DNA of 64,000 bases. Origin: Desulfosudis oleivorans Hxd3. Lineage in GTDB: Bacteria > Desulfobacterota > Desulfobacteria > Desulfobacterales > Desulfosudaceae. A program made the translations under genes and the position numbers. Every line of letters begins with the position of its first letter. Positions within the stretch are counted from its first letter, which is position 1. The DNA lies in contig NC_009943.1 in assembly GCF_000018405.1 (NCBI RefSeq), forward strand, positions 3,289,001 to 3,353,000, in the 5' to 3' direction. This document shows positions 8,597 to 16,236 of the stretch, one piece after another. A model generated the notes under the pieces. That model was not told the DNA's origin. It searched no databases and was given only the letters and a program-made list of their open reading frames with translations.

Positions 8597-8612
8597 ATAC
8601 CTTCTGTGGTAT
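8597..8612. promoter_or_regulatory. Possible operator of the MerR-like gene
   Basis: A short inverted repeat ATACC-6-GGTAT lies about 40 bp before the ATG of the MerR-like regulator. The position suits autoregulation. There is no independent support. Confidence 0.25.
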
Positions 8613-8651
8613 CCTTACCAATTAGGTAGCAGGCAAAAAAAAGGGGGGTTC

Positions 8652-9158
8652 ATGACACGAACGGCTTACACTACAACAGACTTGTGGAAGGTCTTGGGTA
8701 TTAATATTGATAAATGTAAAGACTGGCTGAAGAAGGGGTATATCAAGCCCAACCTCGGTGCGGCAGACGGGCGAGGGACAAAAAATTTATTTTCCCTCTA
8801 TGACCTTTACGCCATCGGTCTTTTCCAAGAATTAGTAGCCAAGGGGTTTCCAAGGAAGCAGGCATCAAGTCAAACCCAAAAAATAGCTCGCCGCTTAGGT
8901 AGCAGCGGTATGCAGGATCGCTGGCTTCGAGCAGAGTACGTTGCTTTTTATCTCAAGGGTAAAACGGATATAGATGCCAGCAGTTCTGGCGAGGTAGGCA
9001 TGATGACTATTGATGTGGATGAGAATATCAATGGAGAAGATTATAACGGCAAGGTTAATTTTAATGAACTGAATATCCTGGAAGACAACGAGAACGCGAC
9101 TGTACTGTTGATTAACTTTCGGGGGCTTCGGGAAAAAATTGACAATAAGTTGAGGTAA
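8652..9158 (+). CDS. MerR-like helix-turn-helix protein
   Basis: A 168-residue protein. The first ~70 residues look like a MerR-type winged helix: YTTTDLWKVLGINIDKCKDWLKKG, then a wing with GRGTKNLFSLYDLYAIGLFQELVAKG. A basic segment follows and then an acidic, aspartate-rich C-terminal half (VDENINGEDYNGK) with no recognisable ligand domain. A GGGGGG run precedes the ATG by ~4 bases. It probably regulates island genes, perhaps the repeat array and the basic-tail gene immediately downstream. Classical metal or drug sensors of the MerR family carry a dimerising coiled coil, which is not obvious here. Confidence 0.6.
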   Translation: MTRTAYTTTDLWKVLGINIDKCKDWLKKGYIKPNLGAADGRGTKNLFSLYDLYAIGLFQELVAKGFPRKQASSQTQKIARRLGSSGMQDRWLRAEYVAFYLKGKTDIDASSSGEVGMMTIDVDENINGEDYNGKVNFNELNILEDNENATVLLINFRGLREKIDNKLR

Positions 9159-9238
9159 AATTTTTGATCTATTTTGTCGATTATCACCAAATCAATAAAT
9201 GTTAGAGCCGCTCCTGAATCTTTTCCACTTTATTATTT

Positions 9239-9880
9239 TTCCGCAACGACACTTAAGTCGCAAAAAACGTTTATGAATCTGGATGTCAAGAACTCGTTAA
9301 CAGTTCTGATGATGTCCAGATTTTTTTTGGGTAGCATTTCCATGCTATTTTACTACGGCATTTCAACTGCTGAAGCTGTTTTATCTTAGGTGGTGGGTGG
9401 CACCCCTCCGACTGCCAAGAATAAACAATCAATCTTCAGGTCGATTATCCAAAAAAATTACTCCAGAATATTTTTTCTGCAAAAAAAAACGTTTATGAAT
9501 CTGGAAGCCAGAATTCGATAACAGTTTTTCTGCAAATTTCGACTGCTGGAGCGGTCTTGCCATAGATAATGGGGAGCGCCCCCCCACTGTCAAAGACAAT
9601 AGATTTTTATACCGTTTATCTCCCCCCAAAAAAAAATTTTTCCGCAACGACACTTAATGTCGCAAAAAAACGTTTATGAATCTGGAAGGTCAAAAATTCG
9701 AAAACAGCTTTTACGCTACTTCGAGTGCCGAATCAGTTGCATCGTAATTGGTGGGGGACACCCCTCCATCGACCAAACACGACAATAACTTTCAAACCGA
9801 CTATCCCCCAAAAAATTTTTTCCTTCCACGACAACTGTGTCGCAAAAAAACGTTTATGAATCTGGAAGGTCAAAAATTCG
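9239..9880 (+). repeat. Array of four ~180-bp structured tandem repeats
   Basis: The block AAAAACGTTTATGAATCTGG recurs at 9268, 9490, 9671 and 9851 (start of CGTTTATG), i.e. spacings of 222, 181 and 180 bp. Three copies are preceded by a variable hairpin of the type GACA-loop-TGTC (gacacttaagtc, gacacttaatgtc, gacaactgtgtc). Three are followed by a GC-rich hairpin whose stem varies but still pairs (ggtgggtggcacccc, ggggagcgcccc, gtgggggacacccc), then a run of A and T. Each copy offers a short frame that begins MNL. The fourth copy runs into a strong ribosome site. The conserved pairing suggests function at RNA or DNA level; I cannot assign it to a known class. Confidence 0.75.
9278..9328 (+). 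terminator. Terminator-like hairpin in repeat copy 1
   Basis: TCTGGA (9278-9283) pairs with TCCAGA (9315-9320), with an inner perfect AGAACT/AGTTCT pair, and eight T residues follow. It would stop transcription leaving the MerR-like gene. Copy 2 keeps a smaller version (TCTGG-aag-CCAGA). Confidence 0.5.
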
Positions 9881-9921
9881 CAGCAAAAAAGAATTATCCA
9901 GTTTGTGAAAGGAGGTTTCTA

Positions 9922-10005
9922 ATGAAATTGAAAAACAAACAAACATCAGGGATCTGTAAGTGCCTCTCTATCAAGTCACAGAGCTTAGGAACAATTTATC
10001 AATAA
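9922..10005 (+). CDS. Possible 27-residue peptide
   Basis: ATG preceded by AGGAGG at ideal distance inside the tail of repeat copy 4. The peptide is basic with a CKC motif and no hydrophobic segment. It ends 22 bp before the next gene, which has its own AAGGAG. It could be a leader peptide or a small island protein. Only the ribosome site supports it. Confidence 0.35.
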   Translation: MKLKNKQTSGICKCLSIKSQSLGTIYQ

Positions 10006-10027
10006 TCATTTTTAAGGAGAAAAAATC

Positions 10028-10780
10028 ATGACACACAGAACAGAGGAAAATCATATAAATCAAATTCTAGAAATCGAAAAAGTAATTATTTCGCTTGAAG
10101 GGGATTTGGTCGAGCAGCGATTTAATCAGGGCTTGCATCTACTTAGACTAAAAGAGGGACATAAAAACTTTAAAGCCTATGCCGAGGAACATCTCCCGGG
10201 AATTCACCCCCGGACACTTCAAAGAGCCGAGCAAATTGCTCGGTATGCCAATATTGAGGATTATCCTGCCTTTCGGCATCTGGGATTTTCTATTCTTCTG
10301 GAGTTGATGTGTAACGAAAAAAACAAGCATGTGGCGATAATTCTGGATCGGGAAGATATTGATATTCCGGAAGACGAGGAAGACATGGCTGAGCTGAATC
10401 AATTCCGATTTGAAGTTAATAAATATCTCGATGCTAAAAAGGAGAAGCTCACGAAGAAAGCTAAAAAATCGCCACCGAAGAAACCGTCTGCGGAAAAAAC
10501 ATCAAAGAAAAAAAAGGCTCCTGGCAAGCCACCCCATAAGAAAACGTCTGCAAAAAAACCATCACCGGGGAAAAAGCCGTCGGGTAGGACGTCCATTAAA
10601 GAGAAAGCTGAAGCGATGGATAAGGACGAGTTGGTGAAAACATATAGCGTTAAGGTTAACGCTCTTGCCAAGTGGTCAAAAGCAATTAAAGACAGGGAAT
10701 TTTTTGACGGTGTTAACCCCAACGCATTGGAAAAATTAATAAAGAGGCTGAAGTTTATCCGAAAAAAAATAGACGAGTAA
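10028..10780 (+). CDS. DUF3102-like protein with lysine/proline-rich histone-like segment
   Basis: A 250-residue protein in three parts. Residues 1-125 resemble the DUF3102 type common in phages and plasmids (QGLHLLRLKEGHKNFKAYAEEHL, read as two helices, then HPRTLQRAEQIARY, an HTH-like element). Residues ~138-195 are a low-complexity basic region of KK, PK and SK repeats like a histone H1 tail. Residues ~196-250 form a helical C-terminus (KEKAEAMDKDEL ... IKRLKFIRKK). Start is supported by AAGGAG. It probably binds DNA; a role in partition, chromatin or excision of the island is inference. It is the only large gene directly behind the repeat array. Confidence 0.6.
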   Translation: MTHRTEENHINQILEIEKVIISLEGDLVEQRFNQGLHLLRLKEGHKNFKAYAEEHLPGIHPRTLQRAEQIARYANIEDYPAFRHLGFSILLELMCNEKNKHVAIILDREDIDIPEDEEDMAELNQFRFEVNKYLDAKKEKLTKKAKKSPPKKPSAEKTSKKKKAPGKPPHKKTSAKKPSPGKKPSGRTSIKEKAEAMDKDELVKTYSVKVNALAKWSKAIKDREFFDGVNPNALEKLIKRLKFIRKKIDE

Positions 10781-11228
10781 TTCGGGATAATTCTAATGAT
10801 GAGATGATAATTTTTGAGCCGGTCATGTGTGTTCAAAGCCCTAAAGCATAAGTTATGGTGCCTCGAGAATGGCGCTGGATGGCCATGAAAACTATCGCGG
10901 CAACATCACTCATCGTCGGCTAAGTGTTTATTGGCCCACTTGCCGAAAGCATCTTATATCGTAGCGGCTATATCCAGCTACAACAGCTTGGCACCTGGGA
11001 TTTGCCAGGGCCGGAGTTCGGGATGGATGAAATCCATATCGGATCTTGCCCGGTATGTTCATCATAACCGCCTTGCTGGTCAGCGTGGCATATGTTTAAT
11101 GGTCTGTAATAATTTTGTTTTTTTCTAAAGAAGGACAAAGGCAAGCAATAAGATGCTTGTGCAATAGGACTTTACAAAGAAAAATATTAAATTTACATCT
11201 AATTTCAAATAGTTATTGATATAATGCC
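10781..11228. other. Intergenic region before the excisionase-like gene
   Basis: About 450 bp without a credible gene. An open frame at 10931-11128 lacks a ribosome site and family resemblance. TATAAT at 11220-11225 lies only a few bases before the next ATG and has no good -35, so its meaning is unclear. Confidence 0.5.
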
Positions 11229-11534
11229 ATGGAAAATGCTATATTAACAGTTGAGCAAGTCGCACAGGAGCTTTCTCTCAGAGAAGAGACGGTAAGGGCT
11301 CTGATGCGCAAAAATGAGTTACCTGCCACAAAAGTTGGGGGCTCATGGCGGACAACCAGGAGGGCACTGTATGAGCATCTGGAAAACAAAATGGGGGTAC
11401 CGGGCCGAGTTCATGCATCGGGGAAAAAGGATTCTGGCAAAAGGGTTCTTCAAGTACAAGGACGAAGCCAGGCAGTGGATAAAAAAAGAGAAAGAAATAG
11501 CGAAGAACCGCCAGAGATATTCTTCCCCAGATAA
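11229..11534 (+). CDS. Excisionase-like HTH protein overlapping the integrase gene
   Basis: Residues 1-55 are a clear helix-turn-helix of the excisionase/DNA-binding-domain type (LTVEQVAQELSLREETVRALMRK, then LPATKVGGSWRTTRRAL). This family directs excision and often lies immediately before an integrase. The last ~50 residues are read in the frame overlapping the integrase start by 164 bp and look like low-complexity sequence. The functional domain therefore ends about where the integrase begins. Either the overlap is genuine coupling, or the tail is a by-product of a lost stop codon. Confidence 0.6.
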   Translation: MENAILTVEQVAQELSLREETVRALMRKNELPATKVGGSWRTTRRALYEHLENKMGVPGRVHASGKKDSGKRVLQVQGRSQAVDKKRERNSEEPPEIFFPR

Positions 11535-12465
11535 CCTGTCCCTGTGGTATCTGGCCCAAAAATATTTGGCTGACTGCAAACTGAATTATTCTCAAAAAAC
11601 CTTTGACGAGAAGGAATTCTGTCTAACCCGCTTTTACAATGCTGTGGGTGATATTGATGTTACCGAAATTCAACCGTACACCATTTTAGACTTTATTAAT
11701 GACCGGGCCATACAACAGAGCAATAATGCAGCGAATAAGGACAGAAAGAATCTAAAGGCATTCTATTCCTGGCTTCGTGACTACTATAATATTTTGTATG
11801 ACCCTGTTGCTGTCGTTAGAAAGAAAAGCCATACCACTAAAACTCGACGAATTATACCTATTCAGGACATATTAAAAATCATTGAAGCCGCTGAAGGGCA
11901 GGACAGAGTAATGATTGAAGCATATTGGCACACAGGGGCGAGAAAAAGCGAGATATTCCGCTGGAAATGGGCTGAAGATATAAACTTTGAAGAAAGATGG
12001 GTGCGCCTTGGCACACGAAAAAGCAGAGACCGGGCTATGAGCTATGAAAAGCTGTGGATGAACGATGACCTCTACCAGCAGTTATCATGGCAGTGGGACA
12101 ACAGGTTCCCAGACAGCCCTTACGTGTTCTGCAATCTGGATGAGCGAAGCGAACATTACGGCAAGCCCTATGTTTCCAGACAAAGATTTATTAAAGGCTT
12201 ATGTAAAACAGCGGAGGTGCTTACCTTCAATTATCATGATCTGCGGCATACCGTAGCAAAGTATCTGAACGACCTTCAGAATGTGCCGTTAAAGAAAGTG
12301 CAACAGGTGCTTCGGCACCAGAAACAAACCACGACTGAAATATATGTGGCTGGAAATTACACGAACACCAGAGAGGTGATGAGTTTGCTGGAGATCAAGG
12401 AACTCAAAAAACATGAAAAAAATTCACTCAGTTTTTCACTCAGCGGCAAGCCAAAAGCAGCGTAA
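11371..12465 (+). CDS. int: Tyrosine recombinase / phage-type integrase
   Basis: A 364-residue site-specific recombinase. The catalytic set is visible: Arg in HTGARKSEI, the HxxR box in YHDLRHT, a second His/Arg region in VLRHQKQTT, and the tyrosine in TTTEIYV. An SAM-like core-binding domain covers residues ~50-140. I choose ATG 11371 because AGGAGGG lies nine bases upstream and the N-terminal arm-binding-like sequence (SIWKTKWGYRAEFMHRGKR) starts there; the longer frame from 11314 would be read through the excisionase frame. The stop is 5 bp from the tRNA-Glu 3' end, the predicted attachment site. It lacks any sign of being an integron IntI. Confidence 0.9.
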   Translation: MSIWKTKWGYRAEFMHRGKRILAKGFFKYKDEARQWIKKEKEIAKNRQRYSSPDNLSLWYLAQKYLADCKLNYSQKTFDEKEFCLTRFYNAVGDIDVTEIQPYTILDFINDRAIQQSNNAANKDRKNLKAFYSWLRDYYNILYDPVAVVRKKSHTTKTRRIIPIQDILKIIEAAEGQDRVMIEAYWHTGARKSEIFRWKWAEDINFEERWVRLGTRKSRDRAMSYEKLWMNDDLYQQLSWQWDNRFPDSPYVFCNLDERSEHYGKPYVSRQRFIKGLCKTAEVLTFNYHDLRHTVAKYLNDLQNVPLKKVQQVLRHQKQTTTEIYVAGNYTNTREVMSLLEIKELKKHEKNSLSFSLSGKPKAA

Positions 12466-12469
12466 GTAG

Positions 12470-12544
<75 letters not shown>

Positions 12545-12658
12545 ACATCTCATTCAGACCTTACATGAGTACCGGAATCACTGCTTTTTGTCAAACAGAA
12601 AATGGACGGGTTTGATGAAAAATGACTGATTTTTTCATGGCATTCCGGAAAACGCCGG

Positions 12659-14191
12659 TCACGCCGCAGCCGTCCGGTCCAGGTGCCGGCTTTGAATGGC
12701 CTCGGCCACATGTGCCTCGGAAATGTTTCCGCTCCCCTCAAGATCGGCAATGGTGCGCGCCACCTTCAAGATACGGCTATAGGCCCGGGCCGAGAATCCC
12801 AGCCGGTCGATGGCGGTCTCCAGCAGGCGGGCGGCGCCCGGCCCGGGAACGCAGTACTTTCGAATATGGCGGTTGGTCATCTGAGCGTTGCAGTAAATCC
12901 GGGTTTTTGCAAACCGCTGCCGCTGTACCCGGCGGGCCGTTGTCACCCGTTGCTGGATCACCGCTGAGGATTCAGCGGTGCCGGTTCCGGCAAAATCACG
13001 AAAGGCCACGGCCGGCACCTCCACGTGAATGTCGATGCGGTCCAGCAGGGGGCCGGATATGCGGGACCGGTACCGCTGCACCTGGGTGGCCGAGCAACGG
13101 CACTCGTGCCGGGGATCGCCCAGGTGACCGCAGGGGCAGGGATTCATGGCGGCCAGCAGCATGAAGGCCGACGGGTAAGTGATGGCGGCCGCGGCCCGGG
13201 AGATGGTGACCTGCTTGTCTTCCAGGGGCTGGCGCAGCATCTCCAGCACCGACTTTTTAAACTCCGGCAGTTCATCTAAAAACAGGACCCCGTTGTGGGC
13301 CAGGCTCACCTCGCCGGGTTTGGGATGGGAACCGCCGCCGATAAGACCGGCATCGGAAATGGTGTGATGAGGGGCGCGAAAAGGCCGGGCCGTCACCAGG
13401 GCCTGGTCTTTTTCCAGCCGGCCGGCCACGGAGAATATCTTGGTGGTCTCCAGAGACTCTTCTAAAGTCATGTCCGGCAGAATGGTGGGAAGGCGCCGGG
13501 CCAGCATGGTTTTTCCCGACCCCGGAGGGCCGGTCATGATCAGGTTGTGGCCCCCGGCCGCTGCAATCTCCAGTGCCCGCTTGGCCTGCTCCTGGCCCGC
13601 CACCTCGGAAAAATCATCGCTGGAGTGCCCGGCGGAGGTGAAAATTTTCGCCATGTCCACCTGTATCGGTGAAATAACCGAGGTGCCGCACAGAAAATTG
13701 GCGGCCTGGGACAGGTGCGCCACCGGGTAGACCGATATGCCGGAAACAACGGCGGCTTCCCGGCTGTTTTCCCCGGGCACGATGACGCCTTTATATCCCG
13801 CGTCCCTGGCGGCCATGGCCATGGGCAGCACCCCGGGCACCGGCTTTACCGCACCGCCCAGAGAGAGCTCTCCGGTAATCAGGTAATCGGCAAAAATCGC
13901 TTCCGGAACGATGCCGCCGGCCCCAAGGATTCCCAGGGCAATGGGAAGGTCAAAACCGGTTCCGGTTTTCTTAATGCCCGCCGGCGCCAGGTTCACCGTG
14001 ATGTGATCGTAGGGAAACGAAAACCCGGAATTGACCATGGCCGCCTTGACCCGGTCCCGGCTCTCCTTCACCGACACCTCGGCAAGCCCCACGGTGGTAA
14101 AGTAAGGAAGTCCCCTGGCAATATTGACCTCCACCTCCACAATGCCCGCGTCAATGCCGGTAACGGCGCTGGAAAAAACCCTTGTTAACAT
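12659..14191 (-). CDS. comM: YifB/ComM family Mg-chelatase-like AAA+ ATPase
   Basis: A 510-residue AAA+ helicase-like protein of the ComM family, which promotes branch migration when incoming DNA recombines. The N-terminal Lon-protease-like domain starts [15 protein letters not shown]. Walker A is [13 protein letters not shown], Walker [10 protein letters not shown], and the characteristic [10 protein letters not shown] with HECRCS zinc-like insert and [10 protein letters not shown] follow. I start at 14191 because the family always begins near MLxR; upstream residues of the longer frame are unlike it. The size matches the family. It is divergent from lpxC across a 260-bp gap. Confidence 0.93.
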   Translation of the reverse strand: MLTRVFSSAVTGIDAGIVEVEVNIARGLPYFTTVGLAEVSVKESRDRVKAAMVNSGFSFPYDHITVNLAPAGIKKTGTGFDLPIALGILGAGGIVPEAIFADYLITGELSLGGAVKPVPGVLPMAMAARDAGYKGVIVPGENSREAAVVSGISVYPVAHLSQAANFLCGTSVISPIQVDMAKIFTSAGHSSDDFSEVAGQEQAKRALEIAAAGGHNLIMTGPPGSGKTMLARRLPTILPDMTLEESLETTKIFSVAGRLEKDQALVTARPFRAPHHTISDAGLIGGGSHPKPGEVSLAHNGVLFLDELPEFKKSVLEMLRQPLEDKQVTISRAAAAITYPSAFMLLAAMNPCPCGHLGDPRHECRCSATQVQRYRSRISGPLLDRIDIHVEVPAVAFRDFAGTGTAESSAVIQQRVTTARRVQRQRFAKTRIYCNAQMTNRHIRKYCVPGPGAARLLETAIDRLGFSARAYSRILKVARTIADLEGSGNISEAHVAEAIQSRHLDRTAAA

Positions 14192-14370
14192 GTCTGTGCA
14201 GTCTCTACCGCGTCGAGATCCTGTGGCATGGGAAACAACCCCAAGTAATAAAAACAATAAGCACTCTATTGATCGGCGTTCTTGTTTAAATACCAGAGAG
14301 ATCGTGCATGAGCAATATTTTTTCACAATCGTTTGTCTCAACAAAACCCGGTTACCTCCCTGGGAATAGA

Positions 14371-14399
14371 TTGACAAACCGGGTATGTTTGGGTATCGT
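14371..14399 (+). promoter_or_regulatory. Candidate promoter for lpxC
   Basis: TTGACA (14371-14376), 17-base spacer, TATCGT (14394-14399), 52 bp before the lpxC ATG. An 8-bp inverted repeat ACCCGGTT/AACCGGGT overlaps the -35 side and could be an operator. Confidence 0.45.
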
Positions 14400-14451
14400 G
14401 GCAGAAGCTGTATAAAATATTTTTCACTTAAAATGTAAAGGTTTATATATA

Positions 14452-15345
14452 ATGTATCTTTTTCAGCGGACCGTGGCCAGCCCGGTTACCTGTACCGGGG
14501 TGGGGGTCCATTCGGGCAAGCCGGTTACGCTGGTGGTAAAACCGGCGCCCCCCAACCACGGCATCAAGTTTGTTCGCACCGATCTTCGAGATGCTCCCCG
14601 TATTCCCGCGCTCTTCAGAATGGTCACGGATACCAGCCTGGCCACCGTGCTGGGCAGCAACGGCGCCATCGTATCCACCGTGGAGCACCTGATGGCCTGC
14701 TTTTCGGGCATGGCCGTGGACAACGCCCTGGTGGAGGTGGACGCTTATGAACTGCCCATCATGGACGGCAGCGCCTTCCCCTTTGCAGATGCCGTGTCCC
14801 GGGTGGGATGCGTGGAACAGGAGGCCCGGCGCTGTTTTTTTATCATCAAAAAGCCCCTGGAAATAGAGGAAGACGACCGGTCCGTGAGCATATATCCGGC
14901 ATCCGGCTATACCATCTCGGCCACTATCGAATATGACCACCCCCTGATCGGCACCCAGTCCCGCACCGTTGAGGTGAACACCGAAACCTTTATGAACGAC
15001 ATCAGCAAAGCCCGCACCTTCGGGTTTTATCATGAATACGAATACCTGAAGCAGCATGGCCTGGCCAGGGGGGGCTCTCTGGACAATACCGTAGTGCTGG
15101 ATGGTTCGAGTATCCTGAACGAGGGGGGGCTGCGCTTTGATGATGAGTTTGTCCGGCACAAGATCCTGGACTGCATCGGCGATTTTTCTCTACTGGGCAT
15201 GCCCCTGCTGGGCCGCATCGTTGCCTGTAAATCGGGGCACCTGTTTAATCACCGGCTCCTGGAGGCCCTGTTCGCGAACAAGGAGTGCTGGGAAACCGGC
15301 TTTCCGGAACTTCCGCAACCCGCGGCAAAAGCCCTTGCCTTTTAG
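14452..15345 (+). CDS. lpxC: UDP-3-O-acyl-N-acetylglucosamine deacetylase
   Basis: The first committed step of lipid A synthesis, a cytosolic zinc hydrolase. Zinc ligands are seen at H79 (VEHLMA), H236 and D240 (RHKILD), with the catalytic H263 in SGHLFNH, close to E. coli numbering. At 297 residues it matches the family. Presence of the enzyme shows the host is a Gram-negative LPS maker. It stands alone, divergent from comM, and a repeat-bearing gap separates it from the DUF4390 gene. Confidence 0.96.
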   Translation: MYLFQRTVASPVTCTGVGVHSGKPVTLVVKPAPPNHGIKFVRTDLRDAPRIPALFRMVTDTSLATVLGSNGAIVSTVEHLMACFSGMAVDNALVEVDAYELPIMDGSAFPFADAVSRVGCVEQEARRCFFIIKKPLEIEEDDRSVSIYPASGYTISATIEYDHPLIGTQSRTVEVNTETFMNDISKARTFGFYHEYEYLKQHGLARGGSLDNTVVLDGSSILNEGGLRFDDEFVRHKILDCIGDFSLLGMPLLGRIVACKSGHLFNHRLLEALFANKECWETGFPELPQPAAKALAF

Positions 15346-15479
15346 AAAACCTTCATTATAGGATAGGCCAGTGTCCATCCATCGGTTATGAGGACACGAA
15401 AAAGGTTTCCAATCCAGAAATGAGAATTTTTTCACAAGATCAAGGAAAACAAGGGCTGACGCGGAGGCGTACTGTTGTA

Positions 15480-15548
15480 CGCCGCACAAGGAAGCCCGCG
15501 GTTTGACGCAGAGATTGCGGAAAAAGGCCATTTATGGATGGAAACTAG
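15480..15548 (+). repeat. Dispersed ~70-bp repeat, copy 1
   Basis: Runs from cgccgcacaaggaagcccgc to ggccatttatggatggaaac. A near-identical copy is at 27473-27542, and an agatcaagg block precedes both. It lies between lpxC and the DUF4390 gene. Probably a family of small intergenic repeats. Confidence 0.75.
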
Positions 15549-15602
15549 GCAAGTCCGAATACTTCATGAGCCGTTCGGTAAACCCTAATCCTGGTAAATG
15601 AT

Positions 15603-16175
15603 ATGCATTCCATGTTTCGATTTTCCGGCCTGATGCTTTCGTGCATGCTTTTTGTGATGATCTGCCATACGCCCGCTCCGGCAGATGGCGCCCGCCTGTC
15701 CGAAATGTCCGTCACGCCCTCGGGAGACGTCCTTGTTTTTCAAACTACCGTGGCCGGCGCATTCAACGAAAAAATGGAGGCCGCCATCAAAAGCGGTGTG
15801 CCGGTCACTTTCACTTTCCTGATCCGGGCCGCCAGGGTCCGGCGCATGTGGTTCGACAAGGACGTGACCGAATTCCGTGTTACCCACACGATCAAATACG
15901 ACAACCTGAAAGAGGAGTTTACCGTAAAGCGTTCCTGGGAAGGGGAAAAAACCCTGGTCACCAAATCGCTGGATCAGGCCCGGAACGCCATGGTCCGGAT
16001 CGAGGGGCTGCCCCTTTGCAGCCTGAACGATCTTGAACGGGACACGGTTTACCGGGTCAGCGCCAAGGCAGAACTGGACAAGCTCACCCTGCCGCTTTAC
16101 CTGCATTACGTGCTCTTCTTTGTCTCCTTCTGGGACGTGGAAACCGACTGGCATCATGTCGACTTTACTTATTAG
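15603..16175 (+). CDS. DUF4390 family exported protein
   Basis: A 190-residue protein with an N-terminal hydrophobic signal (FSGLMLSCMLFVMICHTPAPADG), predicted to be exported or anchored. The body fits DUF4390: a beta-rich domain with VTFTFLIRAARVRRMWF and a C-terminal aromatic, partly hydrophobic end (LHYVLFFVSFW). Function unknown. In related bacteria this family precedes the NtrY-like kinase, as here with a 61-bp gap, so it may modulate the sensor's periplasmic signal. Confidence 0.75.
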   Translation: MHSMFRFSGLMLSCMLFVMICHTPAPADGARLSEMSVTPSGDVLVFQTTVAGAFNEKMEAAIKSGVPVTFTFLIRAARVRRMWFDKDVTEFRVTHTIKYDNLKEEFTVKRSWEGEKTLVTKSLDQARNAMVRIEGLPLCSLNDLERDTVYRVSAKAELDKLTLPLYLHYVLFFVSFWDVETDWHHVDFTY

Positions 16176-16236
16176 CCTGAATACCTCATGAAATATCCGG
16201 GTTAAACCCCTGTTCATCCATGCGACATCCGCCGAT

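Larger units (their letters stand above)
7990..8651. other. Intergenic region between divergent units
   Basis: These 660 AT-rich bases hold the promoter for the minus-strand cassette block, the second hairpin repeat and a possible operator before the MerR-like gene. An open frame at 8298-8564 has no family resemblance, no ribosome site and covers the hairpin repeat, so I do not call it a gene. No integron integrase is present here. Confidence 0.6.

Noticed and set aside
9239-10780. Retron or diversity-generating retroelement
   Set aside because: Structured repeats are present, but no reverse transcriptase gene lies in the island part visible here.
10931-11128. 65-residue open frame
   Set aside because: No ribosome site or family resemblance.
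11371-12465. Integron integrase IntI
   Set aside because: The recombinase is of phage type, sits at tRNA-Glu and lacks a visible IntI-specific insertion, so it does not explain the attC site.
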